Assembly: GCA_039026375.1 (NCBI GenBank)
Contig: JBCCML010000003.1
Coordinates: 1 to 64,000, forward strand
Reading direction: 5' to 3'
Origin: Thermohalobaculum sp039026375
GTDB lineage: Bacteria > Pseudomonadota > Alphaproteobacteria > Rhodobacterales > Rhodobacteraceae
DNA length: 64,000 nucleotides
Below are positions 35,629 to 43,925 of this stretch, piece by piece; position 1 is the stretch's first letter; each line of letters begins with the position of its first letter. A program made the position numbers and the translations under genes. The notes under the pieces are model-generated. The model was not told the origin of the DNA, ran no database searches, and saw nothing but the letters and a program-made list of their open reading frames with translations.

Positions 35629-36588
35629 GTGACGTCGTCAGCCAATCTCGATCGCATGATAGAGGTTTACCGCAGTGTTCTGAGCGATCTGCAGCCTGAC
35701 GCGGTCGCGCAAGCCAGTGCCGAGATCAGACAGATTGGAAGGCTTTACACTGAAACCAGGCCAAGTCTGTTAGGGCGCTTTCTTGTAAACAGGAACCATG
35801 CGGGCTCTGAGCATTCGGGCTGGCTGCTACAATTCCACGCGAGTGGCTACATCCGCGAAAAGGCCTTCCAGGAACTCAGCGATCCGCCGCAATCTGCCTT
35901 TGAGTTTGTTGCCGTCGTCTATCGAATGAACGATTGGGTTGCACAGGTGAGAGAAGCTGCATTCGCGTATGCGCAGCGCTTGTTTCCCCTGACTGAGCCC
36001 AAAATCGTCGCAACGGCTGCCCTCTTTCTCTTTCGGCAAGCTGGTCATCTGGCGCGGTGGGACCGACGGGCCGCCAGGCTGGTCGAAGAAACACTGTACC
36101 ACGATAAGGTGCTTGAGATTTTGAAAGCGCACCTCCTTCAAGTCACGGATGGGCCTGTCGTCCGAGTGCTTCGTTCAGCATTGCGACGCCCAGACCTAGA
36201 TTCGTTCCTGCCGGAATTGGCCCTAAACGCTAAGTCCGCAGCAATTCGATCATGCGCCGCGGATGCGGTGCTAAATCGGAGAGCTTGTTGGGCAGAAGGC
36301 TACAAGCGCGTCTGGGTGAACAAAGCATATGGGGTCAGCCGACGCGTGGCGGATCTAAGGCATCGGTCGCTGAGCGTCACTGTGAACATCAGAAAACACA
36401 TGGACCTTGCTGCTCAGGATCGTTCCGCTCAAGTACGCCGTGTTGCTGCATCGCTCCTGTCAGAGCAGTATGCAAAGCCCTTGCCCTGGCACGCCAATAT
36501 CGCGGAAAGGCTGCGCCAAGATCGGAATTTGAGCATCGCTACCCGGATGGCATTTTACTTTCGGAAACGGGCTGAAGCTGAGGCATAG
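35629..36588 (+). CDS. Hypothetical protein with HEAT-like repeats
   Basis: A soluble, helix-rich protein of 319 residues. Repeating blocks of the form WVAQVREAAFAYAQ, SAAIRSCAADAVL and RSAQVRRVAASLL fit HEAT-type helical repeats (VRxxAAxxL). The start is a GTG at 35629. Base composition is visibly less GC-rich and codon choice more varied than in the genes on either side, which suggests later arrival. No partner gene is adjacent: it lies between the transporter unit and a leftward sulfotransferase. Function unknown; such repeats usually mediate protein binding. Confidence 0.6.
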   Translation: MTSSANLDRMIEVYRSVLSDLQPDAVAQASAEIRQIGRLYTETRPSLLGRFLVNRNHAGSEHSGWLLQFHASGYIREKAFQELSDPPQSAFEFVAVVYRMNDWVAQVREAAFAYAQRLFPLTEPKIVATAALFLFRQAGHLARWDRRAARLVEETLYHDKVLEILKAHLLQVTDGPVVRVLRSALRRPDLDSFLPELALNAKSAAIRSCAADAVLNRRACWAEGYKRVWVNKAYGVSRRVADLRHRSLSVTVNIRKHMDLAAQDRSAQVRRVAASLLSEQYAKPLPWHANIAERLRQDRNLSIATRMAFYFRKRAEAEA

Positions 36589-36628
36589 CTAGAACCTCAA
36601 ATTCGCTCCAGCCCTGTATCTTGGCGTC

Positions 36629-37390
36629 TCAGTGCGTCTGACCTGCGATCAGGCGGTGCTGATACAGGTGCTGATAATGCGCCAGGCAGCGGGCGTGGAC
36701 CTCTTGAACACGCGGTGGGGCGTCGGCGACTTCCACGTATTTGCGGACCTGGGGTTTGAGCCCATCCGAGTTTCGCAGATTGGCGTGGAAGGACCCACCG
36801 TCCCACCAGCTGACCTCGTCCCGGGCGCCCGGCTCCCATGACAGGGCCTGGGGCATGAACGGGATGCCGACCGCTTCGCACCAGGCCGCGACCACGCCAT
36901 GCGGATCCTCCAGCAGGTCGTCCGAGTCGATCACCGGGGGCGGCGCCCCGACCCTGTCCGCGATCTGATCGAACAGGGCACGTTGTTCGGCGAAACCAAC
37001 CTCACGCTCGTCGAAGTCCGGCCATTTGTCGTACATGGAGGAGATCGTCTTGGCGGGGTCCCGGATCAGGAAGCTGTGGGTGAAGAGGTCCAGGAAGGCA
37101 TCGTCAGCCAGCGTTGTAATGTAGTGGGGAAAATCCTTGATGAAGACGGGGCCGTGGGCGGCATCGGCCGTTATCGCGTCCAGAACGCTGGCCAATGTCA
37201 GCCCCGGGGTCACCTTGTCGCCCGGCTGGTAACGGGGCCATAGCGGCGCCTCGCCCTGGTACCAGGCCTCGCCAAACGGTTCGTGATGGCAAGACAGGTC
37301 GCCCCGCTGGCGCATCATCCATTCAAACGCGGTCGACGTGGAGCGGGGAACGGCCCAGAGAGCCAGAATCTTAGCCGGGGTTTCGGTCAT
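36629..37390 (-). CDS. Sulfotransferase-like protein
   Basis: A soluble protein of 253 residues. The N-terminal ILALWAVPRSTSTAFEWMM is the 5'-phosphosulfate-binding loop of sulfotransferases, and HSFLIRDPAKTISSMYDKWP is the 3'-phosphate-binding segment. KDFPHY lies between them. The acceptor cannot be inferred; related bacterial proteins are often annotated only as sulfotransferase family. It is the last gene of a leftward run (39-36.6 kb) in which several genes are followed by G/C-rich hairpins. Confidence 0.72.
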   Translation of the reverse strand: MTETPAKILALWAVPRSTSTAFEWMMRQRGDLSCHHEPFGEAWYQGEAPLWPRYQPGDKVTPGLTLASVLDAITADAAHGPVFIKDFPHYITTLADDAFLDLFTHSFLIRDPAKTISSMYDKWPDFDEREVGFAEQRALFDQIADRVGAPPPVIDSDDLLEDPHGVVAAWCEAVGIPFMPQALSWEPGARDEVSWWDGGSFHANLRNSDGLKPQVRKYVEVADAPPRVQEVHARCLAHYQHLYQHRLIAGQTH

Positions 37391-37415
37391 AGACGTGTTC
37401 CTTTCAGAATGCGTC

Positions 37416-37477
37416 GCGCGCCGCCGGAGCGACCCGCCGCCCGCCCGCCCACCCCGGCGCGCCGCTCCGGCAGCGCG
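37416..37477 (-). repeat. Hairpin with G-quadruplex loop, copy A
   Basis: This starts 13 bases after the stop of the racemase-like gene. Perfect 9-bp arms (GCCGGAGCG at 37423-37431, CGCTCCGGC at 37463-37471) are extended by further GC pairs. The loop on the minus strand reads GGGGTGGGCGGGCGGG (37440-37455), four G-tracts with 1-base loops. The same 16 bases occur at 39018-39033. Confidence 0.65.
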
Positions 37478-37489
37478 GAATGGCGAGGC

Positions 37490-38305
37490 TCAAAGCCTGT
37501 CCAGAAGTGTGCCATGGCTGCCTTCCGGGCGCAGACCGAGGGTTTTGAAGATCCGCCAGTAGAGCGCCGTGTCATGGCCGATGACGATCTTGCCCAGGCG
37601 GTCTTCGAGCATTTTGATCAGGTGGAGCGGGCGTTGCGGCTGGCCGTCCGACCCGGTGCGAAAGTTGCACATGCCGCTTATGATAATCGCCTCGGCGTCT
37701 GGGGCGCGTTCCGCAACGGCATCGAAGCTGCGGATAGCAATGTCGGCGTCAAAGACCCAGCGCTGTTCGTTGATCGCTTCCTGGGAGTCGAACAGGCCCT
37801 GATTGTGGAAGTTGCCGGCCCAGACCACGTCCAGCCCGGCTTCCGCCATGAAGCCCGCGGTGCCCTGCCACCAGTCCGGCCAGTGGTAGCAACCGTTCAG
37901 CGCCACCTTCTCGACGCCCAGAACGCGCAGCGCCTCGATCGCCGCATAGCCGGCCATGTGGAAGGGGACGCCGTATTTGTCGGTCAGGCGCGCGCAGTGA
38001 TCGCGGATCCCGTCCACGCCCAGGCCGCTGGCATGCACCCAGTTCGAGCCCACTTGCGCCGCAACATCCGCCCCGTTGCGCGCCATGCAGCGCACGAACT
38101 GCTCCAGCATGTCGAAGTTGGCCTTCCGCTGGTCCAGGCGGTGCACATAATCGGGGACGTGCAGCATCCATCCGTGCACCCCCACGGTCGCAGGGGCGAT
38201 TTGCTGGAAGTCCGTGGGGCCCGCATCCCAGTCAAAGGGCGGGCAGGTGAAGCCCACCTGGTAGGGGAACAGCTTGTGTTCCGGCCGCCATTCCTTGGGC
38301 ATCAT
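37490..38305 (-). CDS. Asp/Glu racemase superfamily protein (maleate isomerase/arylmalonate decarboxylase-like)
   Basis: A protein of 271 residues with a two-lobed fold suggested by two similar halves. Candidate catalytic cysteines sit in the expected places, one in AGYAAIEALRV...LNGCYHWPDW and one in AIIISGMCNFRT. IGHDTALYWRIFKTLGL near the C-terminus is typical of maleate cis-trans isomerases and arylmalonate decarboxylases. It may isomerise or decarboxylate a small dicarboxylate. It lies downstream of a SnoaL-like gene and upstream of the sulfotransferase, all leftward. Confidence 0.65.
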   Translation of the reverse strand: MMPKEWRPEHKLFPYQVGFTCPPFDWDAGPTDFQQIAPATVGVHGWMLHVPDYVHRLDQRKANFDMLEQFVRCMARNGADVAAQVGSNWVHASGLGVDGIRDHCARLTDKYGVPFHMAGYAAIEALRVLGVEKVALNGCYHWPDWWQGTAGFMAEAGLDVVWAGNFHNQGLFDSQEAINEQRWVFDADIAIRSFDAVAERAPDAEAIIISGMCNFRTGSDGQPQRPLHLIKMLEDRLGKIVIGHDTALYWRIFKTLGLRPEGSHGTLLDRL

Positions 38306-38395
38306 GTCGGTGCCTCCTCCCTTGTTGTCTGCTGCGCTTGGACGCTGGTGTTGCTCTCACTCACCATGCGCCTGGCACCAGTGCAAAAGTGCCGG

Positions 38396-38473
38396 GGGCC
38401 GCCGCGCGCGGGTGGGTGGGCTGCCCGGACGGTGACGCGCGTGCCGGTCTCAACAGGGGGCGCGCGGCGGCCC
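38396..38473 (+). repeat. Hairpin with G-rich loop, copy C
   Basis: A perfect 14-bp inverted repeat (GGGCCGCCGCGCGC at 38396-38409, complement at 38460-38473) begins one base after the stop codon of the SnoaL-like gene in its direction of reading. The loop on the plus strand starts GGGTGGGTGGG. Related to the elements at 37416 and 38989. Confidence 0.65.
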
Positions 38474-38474
38474 A

Positions 38475-38921
38475 TTACTCAGCCGCCAACTGGGCGCGCA
38501 GGCCGTCCGTGTCCCCCAGCACCCATATGTCCCGGAGCTTGCGCTTCTTCACCTTAAAGAACGCAGCCCCATGCCAGGCGATATCCCGCTTCGTCGGCTC
38601 AAAGCCCAGGAACTTCCGACGATGCCAACCCGAAAACCGCATCTTCGCCGCCGCATGATCGCCATCCGAGACCAGCGAGAGGATCTCGCACTGGTACTCA
38701 CCAAACGCGCCACGGATCAGGTCAAAGTACTCCCAGTATCCGTCGATGCCGCGCCGCTCTTCCCCGATCGAGCCGCGAAACCGCACCTTAGGATGCAGCA
38801 CCAGATCCGCCACGGCGACATGACCGGACGCCCAGAGATCGCCATAGAAGGACCGGACCAGCATCTCGGTCCAGGCATCGGGCGCGGTATCGGGGTCGTA
38901 GACGGTATGGTAGCCAAACAT
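38475..38921 (-). CDS. SnoaL/NTF2-like protein
   Basis: A protein of 148 residues with the cone-shaped NTF2 fold: an N-terminal helix (DAWTEMLVRSFYGDLWASG), VADLVLHPKVRFRGSIGEERRGIDGYWEYFDLIRGAFG, EILSLVSDGDHAAAKMRFSG and the terminal FFKVKKRKLRDIWVLGD. SnoaL-like proteins are small ester cyclases, isomerases or binding proteins, and the substrate is open. The ATG at 38921 follows GGGGG; the frame is open further upstream, but that part overlaps the hairpin and the quinone reductase gene and is rejected. Confidence 0.75.
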   Translation of the reverse strand: MFGYHTVYDPDTAPDAWTEMLVRSFYGDLWASGHVAVADLVLHPKVRFRGSIGEERRGIDGYWEYFDLIRGAFGEYQCEILSLVSDGDHAAAKMRFSGWHRRKFLGFEPTKRDIAWHGAAFFKVKKRKLRDIWVLGDTDGLRAQLAAE

Positions 38922-38988
38922 GCCCCCGAGAACGCCCGCCCACGCCCCGATCGTCTCGCTCGTTCGCGACAGCCTGTGTCGTTCGACA

Positions 38989-39063
38989 CCCGTCTGCGCG
39001 GTGCCGGAGCGGGGCGCGGGGTGGGCGGGCGGGCGCGACCTGCGACGGGGCCGCGCAGACGGG
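38989..39063 (+). repeat. Hairpin with G-quadruplex loop, copy B
   Basis: A perfect 13-bp inverted repeat (CCCGTCTGCGCGG at 38989-39001, complement at 39051-39063) starts 10 bases after the stop of the quinone reductase gene. The loop carries GGGGTGGGCGGGCGGG (39018-39033), identical to copy A but on the other strand, preceded by the shared GCCGGAGCGG. Confidence 0.7.
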
Positions 39064-39073
39064 CCCCAGACCG

Positions 39074-40051
39074 TTAGGGGATCAGCAGGATCTTGCCGGA
39101 ATGGCCCGGGGCCTCCATCGCCGCATGGGCCGCCGCCGCATGGGCCAGCGGGAAGGTCCGGGTGGTAACGGGCTGAAGTTTGCCCTGAGCGAACAGAGGC
39201 CAGGCCCGCTCCCGCAAACCAGCCGCCACGGCGGCCTTGAACGAAGGCGGACGAGGGCGCAGCGTGGCCCCGGTCACGCGGAGGCGCTTCATCATGATCG
39301 GGCCCAGCCCGACTTCGACCTTTGCACCCAGATCGAAGGCCAGTTGGATGATCCGCGCGTCCATGCGCGCCGCAGAGAAGTTCTTCTGTACGTAGGGCCC
39401 GCCCATGAAGTCGACGATGATGTCGGCGCCGCCCATCTCCTTGGCGACGGCCACGAAGTCCTCCTCGCGATAGTTGATCACCCGGTCGGCCCCCATCTTG
39501 GCCGCCAGCGCACGGGAGACGTCCGAGCCCGCCGTGGTCAGCACGGTGAGCCCCATGGCCTTGCCCAGCTGGACAGCCGTCGAGCCGATGCCCCCACCCC
39601 CGCCATGCACCAGCAAGGTCTGACCCGCGGGCACGTCGTGCCCATGCCAGACATTTGACCAGACGGTGAAGAACGTCTCCGGCAGGCCTGCGGCGTCCTG
39701 CAGGGACACTCCCTCGGGGATTGGCAGGCACTGACCAGCTGGGGCAAGACAGTATTCGGAATACCCCCCGCCATTGACCAGGGCACAGACCTCGTCCCCT
39801 TCGGCCCAGCCATTCACCCCTTCGCCGACCGTGGCAACATGGCCCGAAACCTCCAACCCGATCAGGGGGGAGGCATCCTTGGGTGGCGGGTAATTCCCCT
39901 TACGCTGCTTCAGATCCGGGCCGTTCACCCCGGATGCTGCAACCTTGATCAGCACCTGGCCCGGGCCCACTTGGGGCATAGGCTGGGTGGCAACCTTCAG
40001 AACCTCTGGCCCGCCACCATCGCCATGCTCAATCACTGTCATTTCGGTCAT
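39074..40051 (-). CDS. NAD(P)H:quinone oxidoreductase (zinc-free MDR family)
   Basis: A medium-chain reductase of 325 residues. The N-terminal GroES-like domain has VGPGQVLIKVAASGVNGPDLKQRKG and IGLEVSGHVATVGEGV, without the zinc-binding cysteines of alcohol dehydrogenases. The Rossmann domain has LLVHGGGGGIGSTAVQLGKAMG and the C-terminus GKILLIP. This is the PIG3/quinone reductase-like group, which reduces quinones or enones with NADPH. It leads a leftward run with the SnoaL-like, racemase-like and sulfotransferase genes. Confidence 0.88.
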   Translation of the reverse strand: MTEMTVIEHGDGGGPEVLKVATQPMPQVGPGQVLIKVAASGVNGPDLKQRKGNYPPPKDASPLIGLEVSGHVATVGEGVNGWAEGDEVCALVNGGGYSEYCLAPAGQCLPIPEGVSLQDAAGLPETFFTVWSNVWHGHDVPAGQTLLVHGGGGGIGSTAVQLGKAMGLTVLTTAGSDVSRALAAKMGADRVINYREEDFVAVAKEMGGADIIVDFMGGPYVQKNFSAARMDARIIQLAFDLGAKVEVGLGPIMMKRLRVTGATLRPRPPSFKAAVAAGLRERAWPLFAQGKLQPVTTRTFPLAHAAAAHAAMEAPGHSGKILLIP

Positions 40052-40175
40052 ACTGCACTCCCTCAGCTTGGCGGCGGTCTAGCGTTCCAGTACATCCAAA
40101 GCAACGAAACGCCCAATCTGGGCAGGGGGCGCCTGAACAGGAGACCAGTTGCCTACGCTCGGCACCTTGTTGGGG

Positions 40176-41264
40176 TTACTCAGTCAGGACCAGGGTGTCA
40201 TCTGGCGCCCAAGCCAGCCAGACGAAATCGCCGATCTCCAGCGCATCGACCGTGCCGCGGGTTGTGTTCTGGACGTTGACCGAAACCCGCAAGCCCTCCG
40301 CCGTCTCGACGTAGAGATGGCTGGTATCGCCATAGTATGCCCAGTCAACGATCTGGCCGTGGACCTGTAGCGGGCCCTGGGCGGCCTCCTTGGTCAGGCG
40401 GATCTTTTCCGGGCGGACGGCCACGCTGACCGGACCCTGAGCCACGCCGTCAAAGGGGATATCGGCCGGCCCGACGCCGTTGATGTCCAGGCTCAACGCC
40501 CCCGAGCCGCCGCCCACGACATGGGCGTCCAGCAAGTTCACCTTGCCGATGAAGTCGGCGACGAACCGGGTGGCGGGGCTTTCATAGAGCGTGCCCGGCG
40601 TTGCCAACTGGCAGACGCGCCCGGCCTCCATCACCGCGATCCGGTCGGCCATGCTCAGCGCTTCGTCCTGGTCGTGGGTGACGGTGACAAAGGTTATGCC
40701 GACCTCTTGTTGCAGACGCGACAGCTCGAGCTGCATCTGCTCGCGCAGTTTGGCGTCCAGCGCCGATAACGGCTCGTCCAGCAGCAGCACCTTTGGCCGC
40801 ATGACCAAGGCACGGGCCAGGGCCACGCGCTGGCGTTGCCCGCCGGACAGCTGATCGGGTTTGCGGGCGGCCAGGTGGCCCAGCTGCACCCGGTCGAGCG
40901 CCTCAGTGACACGCTGCTGGATTTCGGCCCGAGCGACACCCCCCACCTTCATGCCGTAAGCCACGTTGTCCTGCACGCTCATGTGCGGGAAGACCGCGTA
41001 GGATTGGAACACCATGTTCACGGGGCGCCGGTTCGGGGGCGTGTCCACCACGTCCTCACCATCGATCAGGATCTGCCCGGTGGTCGGCGTCTCGAACCCC
41101 GCCAGCATGCGCAGCAAGGTCGTCTTTCCGCAGCCAGACGGGCCCAGCAGTGCGAAGAACTCGTTCGCCATGATGTCGATATCGGTCTCGGCCACCGCCG
41201 TGACCTCGCCAAAACGCTTTGTGACCCCGCGGATCGAGATGATCGGTGTCTGAGCGGTCGTCAT
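40176..41264 (-). CDS. potA: Polyamine ABC transporter ATPase
   Basis: A protein of 362 residues, the motor of the putrescine/spermidine-type importer. Walker A is GPSGCGKTT, followed by NMVFQSYAVFPHM, signature LSGGQRQRVALARAL and Walker B LLLDEPLSALD. A TOBE domain occupies the C-terminal third (VSVAVRPEKIRL). The start at 41264 overlaps the stop of the methyltransferase gene by four bases (ATGA). It is last in the order potD-potB-potC-methyltransferase-potA, read leftward. The polyamine assignment comes from the whole set. Confidence 0.9.
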   Translation of the reverse strand: MTTAQTPIISIRGVTKRFGEVTAVAETDIDIMANEFFALLGPSGCGKTTLLRMLAGFETPTTGQILIDGEDVVDTPPNRRPVNMVFQSYAVFPHMSVQDNVAYGMKVGGVARAEIQQRVTEALDRVQLGHLAARKPDQLSGGQRQRVALARALVMRPKVLLLDEPLSALDAKLREQMQLELSRLQQEVGITFVTVTHDQDEALSMADRIAVMEAGRVCQLATPGTLYESPATRFVADFIGKVNLLDAHVVGGGSGALSLDINGVGPADIPFDGVAQGPVSVAVRPEKIRLTKEAAQGPLQVHGQIVDWAYYGDTSHLYVETAEGLRVSVNVQNTTRGTVDALEIGDFVWLAWAPDDTLVLTE

Positions 41265-42082
41265 GTGGCGGCCTCCTCCGTCGGCGGGCCATGCCGCGCG
41301 GTCATCCACAGCCAGTCGGTGGGACCGCTGCGCCATTCCCACAGCAGAAGCAGACGGTCCAGATCGCTGAGGTTTTCGGCCCAGTCCGGCAGCACCTCTG
41401 GCCGCAGGGCACGGCCGTAGGAGCGTACATAGTGGGTGGGACGAAACCGCTCGTAGATCGTTTGCGTTATGCCGGGCTCGACCATGTCATGGCATTCGAC
41501 CAGTATATCGGCATGCTCAAGCCCCGGCGCCTGGGCAGGGTCCAGCAGCTCCCCTTCGGCACCTTCGATGTCGCAGACCACCACCGTGCGGATTGTGGCG
41601 CAATCATCGAAACCGTCGTGGCCCAACAGCCCGCCAACGGTCACCCGGTCGGACACCCCGTTCTGTTCGGCCAAGTCGGTGCAGTGCTTGCGCGCGATCT
41701 CGCTGTCATCGTGGGCAAAGACCTGCGTGCCGGGCATGCGCAGGGCGAGGCCCACGGCATAGTACCCCTCGGCACAGCCCACATCGATCACTCGGGGATA
41801 GTGGCTGCGGATGATCTCCTCGATCACCGGGGCCAGGCTGGCTTCGTAGGCGCCCAGCAGGCGGGGGGCCAGCGCCCCCTCGGTCGCTACACCATACGCC
41901 ATGCCAGCGAAAGCGCCGGAGCGGATTATCCGCCCCTCCTGCCGTGCCACCGTATTGGCCAGCTTCTGCGACCGCCACTTGGACAGTATCCGCAGCGCGC
42001 CGTTCAGGCGCCTGTCCAGCGGTGCCTCTGCCGCCAGAGCCTTCTGCATCTGAGCCTCGGCGCTTTGGTCCAGGACGCTCAT
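41261..42082 (-). CDS. SAM-dependent methyltransferase within the pot operon
   Basis: A protein of 273 residues. The SAM-binding motif I is VIDVGCAEGYYAVGLA (around residue 97), followed by an acidic strand end (AHDDS) and a later VVVCDIEGAEGELLD that resembles the FkbM-type post-I motif. A helical N-terminal region (about 1-90) precedes it. It has four-base ATGA overlaps at both ends, with potC upstream and potA downstream, so it is translationally coupled to the transporter. The methyl acceptor is unknown; a polyamine or other imported amine is a possible but unproven guess. Confidence 0.72.
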   Translation of the reverse strand: MSVLDQSAEAQMQKALAAEAPLDRRLNGALRILSKWRSQKLANTVARQEGRIIRSGAFAGMAYGVATEGALAPRLLGAYEASLAPVIEEIIRSHYPRVIDVGCAEGYYAVGLALRMPGTQVFAHDDSEIARKHCTDLAEQNGVSDRVTVGGLLGHDGFDDCATIRTVVVCDIEGAEGELLDPAQAPGLEHADILVECHDMVEPGITQTIYERFRPTHYVRSYGRALRPEVLPDWAENLSDLDRLLLLWEWRSGPTDWLWMTARHGPPTEEAAT

Positions 42083-43017
42083 CTCTTTTCGTCCCCGTCG
42101 AACTTCTGGAACCACATGGCGATGGCTGTCAGCGCGATGGTGACCAGGACCAAAACGGTCGAGGCGGCGTTCACCTCTGGCGTCACGCTGAAGCGCACCA
42201 TCGAGTAGACCTTCACCGGGAAGGTCACCGTGCCAGGACCCGAGGTGAAGAAGGTGATCACGAAGTCATCCAGGCTAAGCGTGAAGGCCAGCAGGGCCCC
42301 CGCCACCAGCCCCGGTTTCATCCAGGGCAGCAGGATGTCGCGAAACATCTGCCATTCGGTGGCGCCGAGGTCGCGGGCGGCCTCCTCCACTTCGCGGTTG
42401 AAATTGTTCAGCCGCGTTCGGATCACCATCGCCGCGAACGGGAAGCTGAAGGTGACGTGTGCCAGGATGATATTCGTCAGCGTAAACGGCCAGGGCGGGG
42501 GTGGGGCGACCGTCTGGCCCAGCGCCTCGGCCGAGCTGGTGGCGCCCAGAGACGCCGCAACACTGTGATAGACCCAGCCGACGCCCGCGGCCGGATCGAC
42601 GGAGGAGAAGAAGACCGCGAGTGCCACGCCCAGGCAAATCTCCGGCACCACGATGGGCAGGGCGACCACCCCCTCGTAGACTGGCTTGAACGGAAAGCGC
42701 CACCGCCACAGCACCACTGCCGTCAATGCGCCCAGGATCACCGCGAAGACGGTCGAGACCACCGCGATGGTCAGCGAATTGACAAACGCCTCGATCAGTT
42801 GGTCGTTGTTCCAGGCCTTGTCGTACCACTTGGTGGTGAAGCCCTTCCAGACGACGTTGCCGCCGCGCCGCCCTGCGTCGTTGAACGAGAAGACGATCAG
42901 GACGAGGATCGGCGCGTAAAGAAAGATCGCCGTCAGCCAGAAGACCGTGCGCATCGACCATTTGGCCGAATAGTCGAAGGGGCCGGGGCGCTGCCGGTGT
43001 TTCTTAGGCTCAGACAC
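42079..43017 (-). CDS. potC: Polyamine ABC transporter permease
   Basis: A permease of 312 residues with six membrane segments. The coupling loop EEAARDLGATEWQMFRDILLPWMKPG is the family's EAA motif. The start is the GTG at 43017: GGGAGG lies 6 bases before it and it overlaps the end of potB by 8 bases. An upstream in-frame start at 43053 would extend into potB without support. It precedes the methyltransferase with an ATGA overlap. Confidence 0.9.
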   Translation of the reverse strand: MSEPKKHRQRPGPFDYSAKWSMRTVFWLTAIFLYAPILVLIVFSFNDAGRRGGNVVWKGFTTKWYDKAWNNDQLIEAFVNSLTIAVVSTVFAVILGALTAVVLWRWRFPFKPVYEGVVALPIVVPEICLGVALAVFFSSVDPAAGVGWVYHSVAASLGATSSAEALGQTVAPPPPWPFTLTNIILAHVTFSFPFAAMVIRTRLNNFNREVEEAARDLGATEWQMFRDILLPWMKPGLVAGALLAFTLSLDDFVITFFTSGPGTVTFPVKVYSMVRFSVTPEVNAASTVLVLVTIALTAIAMWFQKFDGDEKR

Positions 43018-43912
43018 GGGCAGCCTCCCGCGCGCGGCTGCGCATGGCGGCAAAGCTCTGCAGCGCCAGGATCAGGAACGTCACGTAAAGCAGGAACAGC
43101 GAGATGGCGGATCCGAACGGCCAGTCGTTCGCCTTCTTGAATTGCCGCTCGATCACATTGGCAATCATGTCGACCTGACCGCGGCCCAGCAGGTCCGGCG
43201 TCAGGAACGATCCCAGCATCGGGATGAAGGTGATGATCGTCGCGGTGATCACGCCGACGATGGTCAGCGGTAACAGCACACGGAAGAATGTCGTGAACTG
43301 GCCCGCGCCCAGGTCCAGCGAGGCTTCAAGGTAGCTGCGGTCCATTCGCTCCAGCGCCGAGTAAATCGGCAGTACCGTGAAGGGCAGGTGGACATAGACC
43401 AACCCGATGATCACGCCGGTCTCGGTGCCCAGGAACGTCACAGGCTGGTAGGGGCCAAGCGCGCCACCCACGACGAAGTCGGCGCTGTTCCAGATACCGC
43501 CCAACAGCTCGTTCAGGCGGCCGCGCGTGCCCAGGATGTTCAGCAGCGCATAGGTCCGGATCAGCAGGTTGGTCCAGAAGGGCAGGATGATGACCAGCAG
43601 CAGCCATGGCTTCCACTTCATGGGCGCCGTGGCGATCACCAGTGCGCAGGGATAGCCCACGACCAGGCAGATGACCGTCGACAGCCCCGCCAGCCATAGC
43701 GACCGCCACATCAGGGTGACGATCTCCGGCTCTAGCAGGCGGCGATAGTTGTCCAGGGTCCAGGTGGTCTCGACCTCGGTCAGCGAGACGTTCTCGCCAA
43801 ACGAGTAGAGCCAGATGATGGCCAGCGGGACCACGAAGAAGGCGATCAGCCAGCCAGACGTTGGCCCGAAGAAGGCCAGGAACGCCTTCAGGTTTCGTCC
43901 AACGGCTTCCAT
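43010..43912 (-). CDS. potB: Polyamine ABC transporter permease
   Basis: A permease of 300 residues with six membrane segments. The opening WLIAFFVVPLAIIWLYSF, the PFWTNLLIRTYAL block and the EAA loop (YLEASLDLGAGQFTTFFRVLLPL) mark a PotB-type subunit. The leader in front of its ATG contains a 9-bp hairpin and a G-quadruplex-capable G-rich run; the best ribosome-binding candidate (GGGAGGGGG) lies inside that run. Confidence 0.9.
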   Translation of the reverse strand: MEAVGRNLKAFLAFFGPTSGWLIAFFVVPLAIIWLYSFGENVSLTEVETTWTLDNYRRLLEPEIVTLMWRSLWLAGLSTVICLVVGYPCALVIATAPMKWKPWLLLVIILPFWTNLLIRTYALLNILGTRGRLNELLGGIWNSADFVVGGALGPYQPVTFLGTETGVIIGLVYVHLPFTVLPIYSALERMDRSYLEASLDLGAGQFTTFFRVLLPLTIVGVITATIITFIPMLGSFLTPDLLGRGQVDMIANVIERQFKKANDWPFGSAISLFLLYVTFLILALQSFAAMRSRAREAARV

Positions 43913-43925
43913 CTGCCCGTGAGCG

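Noticed and set aside
33591..35657. A 688-codon open frame on the minus strand across the binding-protein and LivF-type genes
   Set aside because: It spans two well-supported genes and their intergenic terminator and shows low-complexity His/Gln/Arg-rich sequence typical of antisense frames.
38925..39731. Upstream extension of the SnoaL-like frame to 418 codons
   Set aside because: The extra part is Gly/Arg-rich, passes through the hairpin element and lies out of frame over the quinone reductase gene.
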